This document shows positions 55,498 through 64,000 of a DNA stretch of 64,000 bases, in pieces; the stretch's first letter is position 1; each line of letters opens with the position of its first letter. The DNA is from Marinobacterium mangrovicola (GTDB lineage: Bacteria > Pseudomonadota > Gammaproteobacteria > Pseudomonadales > Balneatricaceae). The DNA lies in assembly GCF_004339595.1 (NCBI RefSeq), contig NZ_SMFU01000008.1:620001-684000 (forward strand), read 5' to 3'. The translations under genes and the position numbers were made by a program. Below the pieces are notes generated by a model. That model worked only from the letters and a program-made list of their open reading frames with translations. It made no database searches and had not been told where the DNA came from.

Positions 55498-56472
55498 ATG
55501 AGCGAAACCGAGATGACGATCCCGACCTATGACGATGTACTCATCGCCCATGAGCGGATCAAGCCCTACATCCACGAAACGCCGGTGCTGACCTCGCGTT
55601 TCCTGAATGAGCTGACCGGCGCGAAGCTGTTCTTCAAGTGCGAGAACTTCCAGAAGGCCGGCGCTTTCAAGGTGCGCGGTGCCAGCAACGCGGTGTTCGG
55701 CCTGACCGAGGAGAAAGCCAGGCTTGGAGTGGCCACTCACTCTTCCGGCAACCACGCGCTGTCGCTCTCCTACGCGGCAGGCCAGCGCGGCATTCCGGTC
55801 ACCGTGGTGATGCCACGCACGGCACCCCAGGCGAAGAAAGATGCGGTGATCGGCTACGGCGGCAAGATCGTCGAGTGCGAGCCATCTACCAGCTCGCGCG
55901 AAGCAACCTTCGCCGAAGTCGTGGCTGAGACCGGGGCCGAGTTTGTGCACCCGTACAACGATCCGCGCGTGATTGCGGGTCAGGCGACCTGCTCCAAGGA
56001 GCTGCACGAACAGGTGAAAGACCTGGACGCAGTGATCGCCCCGATAGGCGGTGGCGGCATGATCTCCGGTACCTGCCTGACCCTGTCGAACATTGCGCCG
56101 GAAGTGAAGATCTACGCCGCCGAGCCACTCAACGCCGATGATGCCGCACGCTCGTTCCGTGCCGGCCATATCATCGCCGACGATGCACCCGATACCGTGG
56201 CCGACGGCCTCAAGGTGCCGCTGAAAGATCTGACCTGGCACTTCGTCAGCAACCATGTCACCGACATCCTCACCGCCACGGAGGAGGAGATCGTCGATGC
56301 CATGAAGCTGATCTGGAAGCGGATGAAGATCGTCATGGAGCCCAGCAGCGCGGTACCCCTGGCGACCATTCTGAAGAACCCGGAGATTTTCCGCGGCAAG
56401 CGGGTAGGCGTGATCATCACCGGCGGCAATGTGGATCTGGACAAACTGCCCTGGCTTAACACTCAGGGTTGA
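55498..56472 (+). CDS. bhcB: erythro-3-hydroxyaspartate dehydratase BhcB
   Basis: A threonine/serine-dehydratase-like PLP enzyme of 324 residues. The Schiff-base Lys58 is in FQKAGAFKVRGASNA and the Gly-rich phosphate loop in IGGGGMISG. It converts β-hydroxyaspartate to iminosuccinate with loss of water. AAGGAGG lies before the ATG. It is the second gene of bhcABCD, 31 bases before bhcC. Confidence 0.92.
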   Translation: MSETEMTIPTYDDVLIAHERIKPYIHETPVLTSRFLNELTGAKLFFKCENFQKAGAFKVRGASNAVFGLTEEKARLGVATHSSGNHALSLSYAAGQRGIPVTVVMPRTAPQAKKDAVIGYGGKIVECEPSTSSREATFAEVVAETGAEFVHPYNDPRVIAGQATCSKELHEQVKDLDAVIAPIGGGGMISGTCLTLSNIAPEVKIYAAEPLNADDAARSFRAGHIIADDAPDTVADGLKVPLKDLTWHFVSNHVTDILTATEEEIVDAMKLIWKRMKIVMEPSSAVPLATILKNPEIFRGKRVGVIITGGNVDLDKLPWLNTQG

Positions 56473-56503
56473 ACGGCTGATAACGAATCAAAGGAGATAA
56501 TTA

Positions 56504-57667
56504 ATGAATGCAAAAACCGATTTCTCAAAGCTTGAAGTTGGCTACGACGTTCCGGCCGTTCCGGGCATGGACGAAGCCGATATCCAGACCCCTTGCCTGA
56601 TCCTCGATCTGGATGCCCTGGAGCGCAACATCAAAAAGATGGGCGACTACGCCAAGGCTCACGGCATGCGTCACCGTGTGCACGGCAAGATGCACAAGTC
56701 CGTGGATGTGGCCAAGCTGCAGGAAGAGCTGGGCGGCGCCATCGGCGTCTGCTGCCAGAAGGTTTCCGAAGCCGAGGTGTTCGCCCGCGGCGGCATCAAG
56801 GATGTACTGGTATCCAACCAGGTGCGTGATCCGCAGAAACTGGACCGCCTGGCACAGCTGCCGAAACTGGGGGCGCGCACCATCGTCTGTGTCGATGACA
56901 TCGACAACGTGGCCGAGCTGTCTGCCGCTGCCCAGAAGCACGGCACCGAGATCGAGTGCTTCGTCGAGATCGACTGTGGCGCGGGCCGTTGCGGTGTGAC
57001 CACCACCGAAGCGGTGGTCCAGATCGCTCAGGCCATTGATACGGCTGCCAACCTCAAGTTCACCGGTATCCAGGCCTACCAGGGCGCCATGCAGCACCTC
57101 GACACCTACGAGGCGCGCAAGGAGAAGCTGGATATCGCCATCGCCCAGGTTCAGGACGCTGTGGATGGCCTGAAGGCAGTGGGTCTGGAGCCGGAACTGG
57201 TCTCCGGTGGTGGCACCGGCTCTTACTACTTTGAGAGCAACTCCGGCGTCTACAACGAGCTGCAGTGCGGATCCTACGCCTTCATGGATGCCGACTACGG
57301 CCGCATCCTCGATAAGGACGGCAACCGCATCGACAAGGGGGAGTGGGACAACGCCCTGTTTATCCTCACCAGCGTGATGAGCCACGCCAAGACCGACAAG
57401 GCGATCTGCGATGCGGGCCTGAAGGCTCAGTCCGTGGACAGCGGCCTGCCGTTTATCTTCGGTCGCGATGACGTGGAGTACATCAAGTGCTCCGACGAGC
57501 ACGGCGTGATCTCCGATCCGAACGGCGCGCTGAAGGTCAACGACAAGCTGCGTCTGGTGCCGGGGCACTGCGATCCGACCTGCAACGTGCACGACTACTA
57601 CGTTGGCGTTCGCAACGGCAAGGTCGAAACCCTGTGGCCGGTATCTGCCCGCGGCAAGGCGTACTGA
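56504..57667 (+). CDS. bhcC: β-hydroxyaspartate aldolase BhcC
   Basis: A D-threonine-aldolase/DSD1-type PLP enzyme of 387 residues (alanine-racemase-like barrel). The PLP lysine is in MRHRVHGKMHKS (about Lys62); the metal-binding pair His and Cys are in the C-terminal PGHCDPTCN. It joins glycine and glyoxylate to β-hydroxyaspartate, the C2+C2 step of the cycle. AGGAG lies eight bases before the start. Confidence 0.92.
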   Translation: MNAKTDFSKLEVGYDVPAVPGMDEADIQTPCLILDLDALERNIKKMGDYAKAHGMRHRVHGKMHKSVDVAKLQEELGGAIGVCCQKVSEAEVFARGGIKDVLVSNQVRDPQKLDRLAQLPKLGARTIVCVDDIDNVAELSAAAQKHGTEIECFVEIDCGAGRCGVTTTEAVVQIAQAIDTAANLKFTGIQAYQGAMQHLDTYEARKEKLDIAIAQVQDAVDGLKAVGLEPELVSGGGTGSYYFESNSGVYNELQCGSYAFMDADYGRILDKDGNRIDKGEWDNALFILTSVMSHAKTDKAICDAGLKAQSVDSGLPFIFGRDDVEYIKCSDEHGVISDPNGALKVNDKLRLVPGHCDPTCNVHDYYVGVRNGKVETLWPVSARGKAY

Positions 57668-57728
57668 TAGCCTATCAGCCGCTCTGCAGGGCAGGGCGGC
57701 AGCGCTCAAATATGAGAGGAGAGAATCT

Positions 57729-58727
57729 ATGACCACTCCCGCAAGTGGAGCAGGCAACCCGGTTTCGATCGTATCGGAAGCGGTGTGCCAGCAGATCGTC
57801 GGCCGCCCGGAAGCGTTCAAGGCGGTAGAGAATGTATTCGCGGCCATGGCCCGTGGCGATGCTTACAACTTCCCGGTGGTGCGCGAGGCGATCGGCCATG
57901 CCGATGCCCTGTACGGCTTCAAGTCCGGCTTCGACCGCGCCGGCATGGCGTTGGGCGTGAAGTCCGGCGGTTACTGGCCCGGTAACGTGCAGAAAGACCT
58001 GACCAACCACCAGTCCACGGTGATCCTGTTCGATCCCGATACCGGGCAGCTTAAATCGTTAGTGGGTGGTAACTATCTCACCGCGGTGCGTACCGCCGCG
58101 GCCTCGGCTGTATCGATTGCGCACCTGGCGCGCAGGGATGCCAAGGTGCTGGGCATGGTCGGGGCAGGGCACCAGTCCACCTTCCAGCTGCGCGCCGCAC
58201 TGGAACAGCGTGACTTCGAGAAAGTGGTCGCCTGGAACCCGCACCCGGAACACCTGCCGCGTCTGGCCGCGGTCTGCGAAGAACTGCGTGTGCCTTTCGA
58301 GGCCGTGACCCAGCAGGAACTGGGCGCCCAGGCGGACGTGATCATCACCATCACCTCGGCGTTCGAGCCGCTGCTGCTGAAAGAGTGGATCAAGCCCGGC
58401 ACCCATATCGCCTGCATGGGCACCGATACCAAGGGCAAGCAGGAGGTCGATCCGGCCCTGCTGGCTGCCGCTAGCGTGTTTACCGATGAAGTTGCCCAGT
58501 CTATCTCCATCGGCGAAGCGCAGCATGCCGTGGCCTCCGGCCTGATCGCTGAAGCCGATATCACCCCCATCGGCAAGGTGATCAACGGCACTCATGTGGG
58601 CCGCCGCGACGATCAGGAGATCACCCTGTTTGATGGCACTGGTGTGGGCCTGCAGGATCTGGCGGTGGCCTCCGCCGCTGCAGAGCTGGCCGAGCAGCAA
58701 GGCTTGTCCCAGAAGATTATCCTCTAA
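57729..58727 (+). CDS. bhcD: Iminosuccinate reductase BhcD
   Basis: An ornithine-cyclodeaminase/μ-crystallin-family reductase of 332 residues. The nucleotide-binding fold reads LGMVGAGHQSTFQLRAALEQRDFEKVVAWN and the active-site Arg/Lys region KSGFDRAGMALGVKSGGYWPGN. It reduces iminosuccinate to aspartate, closing the cycle. The start at 57729 was chosen because GAGGAG lies nine bases upstream; the frame extends further 5' over bhcC. Confidence 0.92.
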   Translation: MTTPASGAGNPVSIVSEAVCQQIVGRPEAFKAVENVFAAMARGDAYNFPVVREAIGHADALYGFKSGFDRAGMALGVKSGGYWPGNVQKDLTNHQSTVILFDPDTGQLKSLVGGNYLTAVRTAAASAVSIAHLARRDAKVLGMVGAGHQSTFQLRAALEQRDFEKVVAWNPHPEHLPRLAAVCEELRVPFEAVTQQELGAQADVIITITSAFEPLLLKEWIKPGTHIACMGTDTKGKQEVDPALLAAASVFTDEVAQSISIGEAQHAVASGLIAEADITPIGKVINGTHVGRRDDQEITLFDGTGVGLQDLAVASAAAELAEQQGLSQKIIL

Positions 58728-58902
58728 AGCCTGACGCGTCGTCGTTATGCAGGTGGCGGGATAGCCCTTTTCTCCGCCGCTGCTTAAGCCCGTTGCCACC
58801 CACCCCTGATCGGCAACGGCACCCAACATCCTCGCCCAACGGGTGAGGGTGTTACCCCAGCCCCTTCAAAAACGATTCATCAACAGATACAGGTACTGAC
58901 CC

Positions 58903-59763
58903 ATGAGTTCTGCCGCACGAATGAGACTCCGCGAGCTGCTGGAAACTCAGCAGTGTGTCCGCTGCGCCTCGGTTTTTGATCCCCTGTCTTCCCGCATGGC
59001 CGACGATATCGGCTTCTCGGTGGGAATACTCGGTGGCTCCGTAACCTCGCTGATGGCTCTGGGCGTACCGGATATCTACCTGCTGACCCTGAGCGAACTG
59101 GCCGAACAGGCCCGGCGCGTGTGCCAGGCCTCGGACCTGCCGGTGATCGTCGATGGCGACAACGGCTACGGCAACTCCCTCAACGTGATGCGCACCGTCT
59201 CCGAGCTCGAACATGCCGGCGCCTCGGTTATTACCCTTGAAGACACCATCATTCCCCGGCCGTACAAACAGCCGGAGCTCAACCTAAGCAGCATCGAAGA
59301 GGGCTGCAGCAAACTGAATGCAGCCCTGAGAGCCCGCCGCGACCCCAGCCTCGCCATCATCGCCCGCACCCACGCCCAGCAACCGTTGGAAAGTATCCTG
59401 GAACGGATAGGCGCCTACAGCCACACCGGCGTCGACGGCATCTGCATTTTTGGTAAGACCAGCAAGGCCTTGCTGGAACAGCTGCGCTCTGCCACCGATC
59501 TGCCGCTGATGCTGATCGACTACAACCCGCCCGAGATGAGCCTCGAAGAGATGACCCAGCTCGGCGTGCGCATCCACTTCAACGGCCACAAAGCCTACGA
59601 AGACGCCGTGAAAGCCGCCTACACCTCACTGCTTGAGTTACATACTGGCGCAGAGAGCGGCTCTGATATCGGTAGCGAACAAAACGCCAAACAATTAATC
59701 AGCCGCTTCGCCGGCCAGAAAGAATTCAAAGCCCTAAGCGAGGATTACCTGGGCCCGGTCTGA
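58903..59763 (+). CDS. Oxaloacetate decarboxylase of the isocitrate lyase/PEP mutase superfamily
   Basis: A 286-residue (β/α)8 enzyme. Metal-site and active-site signatures: CASVFDPLSSRMADDIGF, VIVDGDNGYGNSLNVMRTV, TLEDTIIPRP and IIARTHAQ. It resembles Pseudomonas PA4872, which decarboxylates oxaloacetate to pyruvate. It follows bhcD by 175 bases on the same strand. Oxaloacetate is the net product of the β-hydroxyaspartate cycle after aspartate transamination, so this enzyme could supply pyruvate from glyoxylate. Other 2-oxoacid lyase activities are possible. Confidence 0.82.
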   Translation: MSSAARMRLRELLETQQCVRCASVFDPLSSRMADDIGFSVGILGGSVTSLMALGVPDIYLLTLSELAEQARRVCQASDLPVIVDGDNGYGNSLNVMRTVSELEHAGASVITLEDTIIPRPYKQPELNLSSIEEGCSKLNAALRARRDPSLAIIARTHAQQPLESILERIGAYSHTGVDGICIFGKTSKALLEQLRSATDLPLMLIDYNPPEMSLEEMTQLGVRIHFNGHKAYEDAVKAAYTSLLELHTGAESGSDIGSEQNAKQLISRFAGQKEFKALSEDYLGPV

Positions 59764-60205
59764 ACTAGAAACGGCGCACCTCAAGTCAATAGAAGTGCAT
59801 TTGATCCTCTCTGATCAGGGCGCAGCTCTAATCGTTTTCCGCAGGCTAGCTGAGTGTCCCATCCCCTTCGACGCAGCCGAGCATCACAGCCTGAAAGAGA
59901 AACAAGGGACCGACTGTCTGAGCCGCAAAGCGGCGAGTTTGGAGGTTCCTCTCTTTCAGGCGAGAAGCGCAGGGCAGTCGGCGCAGCCGACCAAGTCGTC
60001 GGGGCGGTTTGGGATTGCTAAGGGACTTGTCCGCACAAGTCCCTTGGCTCGCCAGCAGGCGAAACCTGCAGCAGAAAAAAGATGACCGATTATAGATATC
60101 ACGCGCTGCTCAGAGCCACGTACATGGATCGTGGTTGGTTCCTTCCAGCCACGATTACCCAACACATTTTTAGATCAAAAAAAATAAAACCTACAGGAGA
60201 TAAAA
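59764..60205. other. 442-bp gap with repeat-like hairpins
   Basis: No gene. It contains a palindromic element (59890-60045, listed separately). The right part, 60046-60205, shows a direct AGGAGA ribosome binding site before the next gene and nothing else. Confidence 0.5.
59890..60045. repeat. Palindromic intergenic element
   Basis: Three nested or adjacent stems: CCTGAAAGAGA (59890-59900) with TCTCTTTCAGG (59950-59960), exact over 11 bp; CCGACTG (59910-59916) with CAGTCGG (59975-59981); and AAGGGACTTGT-CCGC-ACAAGTCCCTT (60020-60045), an 11-bp perfect hairpin. The high pairing density resembles a MITE-like or REP-like unit; copies elsewhere cannot be checked here. Confidence 0.5.
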
Positions 60206-60637
60206 ATGGAAAAGCTCAACCTCGAAAGCTCCATAAAAATAACCCAAGCCGCCTTCGAAAAAAGCAAACAACTCAACACCGCTCCACTGACCGTAGCCAT
60301 CCTTGATAGCGGCGGCGCCGTGATCTCCCTGCAACGCCAGGACGGTGCCAGCCTGATGCGCCCGGATATCGCCATCGGCAAAGCCTGGGGCGCCGTAGCC
60401 CTGGGTAAACCCTCCCGCCTGCTGGGGCAGGATGCCCAGGAGCGGCCAGCCTTTATCTCCGCTATAAACACGCTGGCGCAGGGCAATATCGTCCCAGTAG
60501 CCGGCGGGGTGTTGGTGCGTAACGCTAATAACGAGATAGTCGGCGCGGTGGGAATCACCGGAGACCTGTCCGATGTGGATGAGCAGTGCGCTATTGCTGG
60601 TATTCAGGGGGCCGGGTTGGTTGCTGATGCGGGCTAG
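60206..60637 (+). CDS. GlcG/HbpS-family protein
   Basis: A 143-residue protein of the heme-degrading HbpS/GlcG family: ITQAAFEKSKQLNTAPLTVAILDSGGAVISLQRQDGASL, the Gly-rich GKAWGAVALGKPS, and GGVLVRNANNEIVGAVGITGD. GlcG occurs in glycolate operons; glycolate oxidation yields glyoxylate, which would connect it to the upstream cycle. The biochemical role is unsettled. A strong terminator follows. GGAG lies at a good distance before the ATG. Confidence 0.8.
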   Translation: MEKLNLESSIKITQAAFEKSKQLNTAPLTVAILDSGGAVISLQRQDGASLMRPDIAIGKAWGAVALGKPSRLLGQDAQERPAFISAINTLAQGNIVPVAGGVLVRNANNEIVGAVGITGDLSDVDEQCAIAGIQGAGLVADAG

Positions 60638-60670
60638 TTATAACCCTCGTTAAGATATGAAACACTGTCG

Positions 60671-60703
60671 AAGTAAGCCTCCGTAATGGAGGCTTACTTT
60701 TTT
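60671..60703 (+). terminator. Rho-independent terminator of the glcG-like gene
   Basis: AAGTAAGCCTCC/GGAGGCTTACTT, a 12-bp perfect stem with a five-base loop, followed by TTTT. Confidence 0.95.
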
Positions 60704-60799
60704 AAACTAGGGGCAAAGTTTTATTTCCTGACTATCGTTAAATGCAGCCCCAGCCCGGCACCTATCAACAGCCTGAATAACAGAAAGAGGCAGACGGAA

Positions 60800-61873
60800 A
60801 TGCTCAATCGACCAGGTACTTGTTTGAACACGGAAGCGATCCAGATGCCGGGCTTAAAAGTATTAGCGCTAGCGCTACTGACGGCCCTATTGCTGATCGG
60901 CTTGAGCCCTGCGCGTGCGGCCACGCTAACAGAGGTGACCGGCTTCGGCTCAAACCCCGGCGATCTGCGCATGTATGAATATATCCCGGATAACCTGCCA
61001 GAAGGCCGCCCGCTGGTGGTCGCCCTCCACGGCTGCACCCAGAGCGCATCCGCCTATGACGATGAGAGCGGTTGGGTTGAACTCGCCGATCGCTGGCAAT
61101 TTGCCCTGTTGCTACCGGAACAGCAGAAGGGCAACAACAGCTCCCTTTGCTTTAACTGGTTTAACGGCAGCCATTATCTGGACTGGATCTTCTGGTGGAG
61201 CGATTGGGGTAACGATATCGATCACGGAGAGGGTGAAGCGCTCTCCATCAAGCAGATGGTCGATCATCTGGCGGATACACAGCAGTCGGATAACAGCCGT
61301 GTTTTTGTGACCGGCCTTTCAGCCGGTGGTGCTATGAGCGTTGTAATGCTGGCCACCTACCCGGAGACTTTCGCTGGAGGCGGCATCATCGCCGGTATTC
61401 CCTATAAATGCGCACGTTACTCCATCACTGCGCTTACCGACTGCGGTGTTGATGCGGACAGCGCCGGGTCCGTACCTATCAAGGATCTATCACCCCAGGA
61501 GTGGGGCGATCGGGTGCGCGATGCCAGTAACCACACCGGCCCCTGGCCCAGGCTATCGATCTGGCAGGGCGACGCGGACAAGCGAGTCAGCCCGGACAAT
61601 GCGAGGGAGCTGCTGGAGCAGTGGACCAATGTTCACGGCATCAATACCACGCCCGACGTTGAAGATAGCGTGAAGGGTTATCCACATAGGGTTTATGAGG
61701 ACGATGAAGGTAATGCCTTGATCGAGACCTACCTCATCACCGGTATGGGTCATGGTGCGCCTGTCGATCCGGGGCCCGGCGATGAGCAGTGTGGAATACC
61801 AGGCGGACATATTCTGGATACGGATATCTGTGCGAGCTACTTTATAGGCAGGTTCTGGGGGCTGGATCAATGA
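60800..61873 (+). CDS. Secreted PHB-depolymerase-type esterase
   Basis: An α/β-hydrolase of the extracellular PHB depolymerase/feruloyl esterase type. The lipase box is GLSAGGAM (nucleophile Ser), the N-terminal block is PLVVALHGCTQSASAYDDESGW, and the catalytic His lies in the C-terminal GMGHGAPVDP. The start is uncertain: ATG 60800 has a GAGG-type site, while ATG 60845 gives a compact signal peptide (MPGLKVLALALLTALLLIGLSPARA). Either way the mature protein should begin near ATLTEVTGF and be exported. It probably degrades a polyester or acetylated polymer. It stands alone, between a terminator and the LRR-kinase gene. Confidence 0.82.
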   Translation: MLNRPGTCLNTEAIQMPGLKVLALALLTALLLIGLSPARAATLTEVTGFGSNPGDLRMYEYIPDNLPEGRPLVVALHGCTQSASAYDDESGWVELADRWQFALLLPEQQKGNNSSLCFNWFNGSHYLDWIFWWSDWGNDIDHGEGEALSIKQMVDHLADTQQSDNSRVFVTGLSAGGAMSVVMLATYPETFAGGGIIAGIPYKCARYSITALTDCGVDADSAGSVPIKDLSPQEWGDRVRDASNHTGPWPRLSIWQGDADKRVSPDNARELLEQWTNVHGINTTPDVEDSVKGYPHRVYEDDEGNALIETYLITGMGHGAPVDPGPGDEQCGIPGGHILDTDICASYFIGRFWGLDQ

Positions 61874-62076
61874 GCGATTTGATAAGGCGGGTGTGGTTGA
61901 AAACTCTGCTGGGCTAGATCTGCACCGAGAGTGATTGGTATCCATGCGACAAGGTATCGCTAGAGTGGAGATCTTGGGGGGGAATTGTACTGGTGGCACT
62001 ATCCCGAAAAAATTGGGGCTAATTTCCGCAAGCCAATCAAGCATAATAGAGCGCTTTTACGAAGCGGAGAGCATGG

Positions 62077-63267
62077 GTGCACACCTTAGAGCAATTGCGT
62101 AGCGGCGCATTACAAGGCAGTAAACGGCTACAGATAAGCGAAGAGCTGACCTCGTTTCCTGATGAGATCTATGACTTGGCCGACTCGCTGGAAGTGCTGG
62201 ACCTATCCAATAATCGCTTGCGTGATCTGCCTTCTGACCTGACGCGGTTGACCCAGTTAAAGATCTTTTTTGCCTCCAACAACCTGTTTGAACACCTGCC
62301 GGATGTGCTTGGCCAGATGCCAAGGTTGGAGATGATCGGTTTTAAGCACAACCGTATTGAACGTGTGTCTGAGCACTGTTTGCCTGAGCAAACGCGTTGG
62401 CTGATCCTGACCGACAACCGCATTACCGCTTTACCCGAGAATATTGGAAAACTGACTCGGCTGGAAAAGTTAGCATTGGCAGGTAACCAGATTAGCGTTT
62501 TACCTGATTCCTTTGCGCAGCTTAAAAACCTGGGTCTATTACGCCTGTCAGCCAATGCCTTGGCTGAGTTTCCCGATCTATTGCTGGCGCTTCCAAAACT
62601 GGCCTGGTTGGCATTTTCCGGCAATCCGTTTTGCCCGGCCCACGATGAGCACGCGGATTTTATGCAGGTTCACTCACAGGATATGACGCTGCATGAAGTG
62701 CTTGGAATGGGCGCATCAGGTCTTATTTCTCGCGGAACATGGCGTAACAATGAACATGGCTTTGCCGATGAAGTAGCGGTGAAAGTGTTCAAGGGCGAGG
62801 TGACCAGTGATGGCTTCCCAAAAGACGAGCTGGATGCGTGTTTAACGCTGGGCCATCACGATAACTTAGTGAAGCCGCTGGCTCATATTCATGAGCCTGA
62901 TTGTGCCGCGTTAGTTATGGGACTGATTCCTGGTGATTATTACAACCTGGGGCAGCCACCGAGTTTGGAAACCTGTACACGAGACACGTTTACCCAAGGT
63001 CAGTCATTCACTGCGCGGCAAGCAGAGCACATTATTGCGCAGATGCGTGAACTGATAGCCTATTTTGAAAGTAAAGCGGTCAGTCACGGCGACTTATACG
63101 CCCATAATGTGTTGATCAATGCTGCCGGACATATTTTGTTTGGCGACTTTGGTGCCGCCTCGAAATACCACAACTTAACGCCTGCCCAACAAGCGGGAGT
63201 GCAGACGATTGAGCGCCGCGCCTTAGCCTATTTTGAAGAGGATGTGCGTGGGCTGGTTAATGCCTGA
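62077..63267 (+). CDS. Leucine-rich-repeat protein kinase
   Basis: A 396-residue protein with a GTG start. Residues about 20-195 form seven or so leucine-rich repeats (LEVLDLSNNRLRDLPSDL, LKIFFASNNLFEHLP, WLILTDNRITALPENI, LEKLALAGNQISVLP and so on). From about 205 a small kinase domain follows: GMGASGLISRG (P-loop), VAVKVFK (ATP lysine), SHGDLYAHNVLIN (catalytic loop) and FGDFGAAS (DFG). The fusion of LRRs to an intact Ser/Thr kinase in one bacterial protein is unusual but occurs in marine gammaproteobacteria. No membrane segment is visible, so it should act in the cytoplasm. No partner gene lies nearby. Confidence 0.85.
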   Translation: MHTLEQLRSGALQGSKRLQISEELTSFPDEIYDLADSLEVLDLSNNRLRDLPSDLTRLTQLKIFFASNNLFEHLPDVLGQMPRLEMIGFKHNRIERVSEHCLPEQTRWLILTDNRITALPENIGKLTRLEKLALAGNQISVLPDSFAQLKNLGLLRLSANALAEFPDLLLALPKLAWLAFSGNPFCPAHDEHADFMQVHSQDMTLHEVLGMGASGLISRGTWRNNEHGFADEVAVKVFKGEVTSDGFPKDELDACLTLGHHDNLVKPLAHIHEPDCAALVMGLIPGDYYNLGQPPSLETCTRDTFTQGQSFTARQAEHIIAQMRELIAYFESKAVSHGDLYAHNVLINAAGHILFGDFGAASKYHNLTPAQQAGVQTIERRALAYFEEDVRGLVNA

Positions 63268-63404
63268 TTGTGCAGCCGCAACAGTATTGTAAAAGCGGCT
63301 GATGATGAAGAAGATAGGGCCCTGACCGCTCTTTTCCACCTGTCTGCCGGATTCCCATAAAGTGACTACACTCAGTTGAATGCACTTTTTCAGGAGAGAA
63401 TACG

Positions 63405-64000
63405 ATGAAAGGCATGCGCGGCGTTGGAAAGAGCGGACAACCGGAAATCCCGCAGGAGGCGTTTGATTGGTACGACGAATATGCGCATGGTGACATCGAT
63501 CGGCGTACCTTTTTGCAGCGACTCGGAACGTTGGGGATTGCAGGCCTGAGCGCGGCCAGCTTGGCCAACAGTTTGCTGCCCAACTACGCATTGGCCGAAC
63601 AGGTGTCGTTCAATGATCCCGATATTAAGGCGACCTACGTCGAGTTCGATTCCCCCGATGGCTATGGCCGGGCCAGGGGATATCTGGTCGTACCCGCCGG
63701 TGTCAGCGCTGATCAACCGGCACCAGCTGTACTGGTAGCCCATGAGAACCGGGGCCTTAACCCGTACATAGAGGATGTGGCGCGCCGGCTGGCTAAAGCA
63801 GGCTACATCGCCCTGGCACCGGATGCTCTGTTCTCGCTGGGGGGCTATCCCGGTAACGATGATCAGGGACGGGCGATGCAGAAGCAGTTGGATCGCGGCA
63901 AGATCGAAGCAGACTTCAAAGCAGGGGCTCGGCTGCTGAAAAGCCATGAATTGAGCACAGGCAAGGTGGGGATGGTGGGATTCTGCTTCGGCGGTTATCT
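63405..64000 (+). CDS. Dienelactone hydrolase-family protein, Tat-exported (3' partial)
   Basis: The gene runs off the right edge. The protein begins MKGMRGVGKSGQPEIPQEAF and has a twin-arginine signal (DRRTFLQRLGTLGIAGLSAASL) that ends near NYALA. The hydrolase part shows VLVAHENRGLNPYIEDVARRLAKAGYIALAPDALF and ends in GFCFGGY, where Cys is the nucleophile of dienelactone hydrolases. It resembles YghX-like enzymes. CAGGAG lies nine bases before the ATG at 63405. Confidence 0.88.
   Translation, partial: MKGMRGVGKSGQPEIPQEAFDWYDEYAHGDIDRRTFLQRLGTLGIAGLSAASLANSLLPNYALAEQVSFNDPDIKATYVEFDSPDGYGRARGYLVVPAGVSADQPAPAVLVAHENRGLNPYIEDVARRLAKAGYIALAPDALFSLGGYPGNDDQGRAMQKQLDRGKIEADFKAGARLLKSHELSTGKVGMVGFCFGGY

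Overview
The window looks like chromosome of a marine gammaproteobacterium of the Oceanospirillales type. A Marinobacterium- or Neptunomonas-like genus is my guess from gene content and the SpuC/Pot/BHAC gene families; the sequence alone does not prove a genus. Most of it is GC-rich and densely coded. One stretch, about 40.46-49.33 kb, is visibly more AT-rich and reads as an inserted defense island.

About 1-27 kb is a large polyamine locus. It holds the γ-glutamyl pathway (PuuC-type dehydrogenase, two glutamine-synthetase-like γ-glutamylpolyamine synthetases, the oxidase PuuB and a class I glutamine amidotransferase), a direct putrescine transaminase (SpuC-like), the agmatine route (AguA, AguB), a complete PotFGHI ABC importer, two further orphan PotF-type binding proteins, two NylB-like serine hydrolases and an outer-membrane β-barrel. 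Five copies of a 20-bp dyad (consensus AATACCYCCCAGGRGGTATT) lie upstream of these genes and appear to join them into one regulon; the LuxR-type regulator at 8654-9457 is the best local candidate to bind it. A TetR repressor, with three operator-like repeats at an exact 17-bp period, faces a hydrolase-porin-binding-protein operon. A CHASE-like/GGDEF diguanylate cyclase and a yrbL homologue are also here.

About 27-33 kb encodes a tripartite tricarboxylate transporter (TctCBA) and a convergent CitA/CitB-type two-component system. About 33-40.5 kb is the conserved translation cluster thrS-infC-rpmI-rplT-pheST-ihfA-merR followed by tRNA-Pro(GGG). The thrS leader carries a hairpin that imitates the tRNA-Thr anticodon arm, and infC begins with a rare AUC codon.

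Downstream of tRNA-Pro sits the island: a small ORF, an XRE regulator behind a perfect inverted repeat, a protein with a HEPN-like RHxxxH motif, an Mrr-type restriction endonuclease, and a 1317-residue reverse transcriptase fused to a C-terminal nitrilase domain. The last has the architecture of a type 1 defense-associated reverse transcriptase (DRT1/UG1). No recombinase or second att site was seen.

About 49.3-52.9 kb is a copper module (copA, cueR, copZ) with two CueR-type promoters with 19-bp spacers. About 53.1-60.6 kb holds a complete β-hydroxyaspartate cycle (bhcR, bhcABCD) for glyoxylate assimilation, with two near-identical perfect 17-bp palindromes between bhcR and bhcA, then an oxaloacetate-decarboxylase-type enzyme and a GlcG/HbpS-family protein. 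The window ends with a secreted PHB-depolymerase-type esterase, a leucine-rich-repeat protein kinase and the 5' part of a Tat-exported dienelactone hydrolase-like protein.
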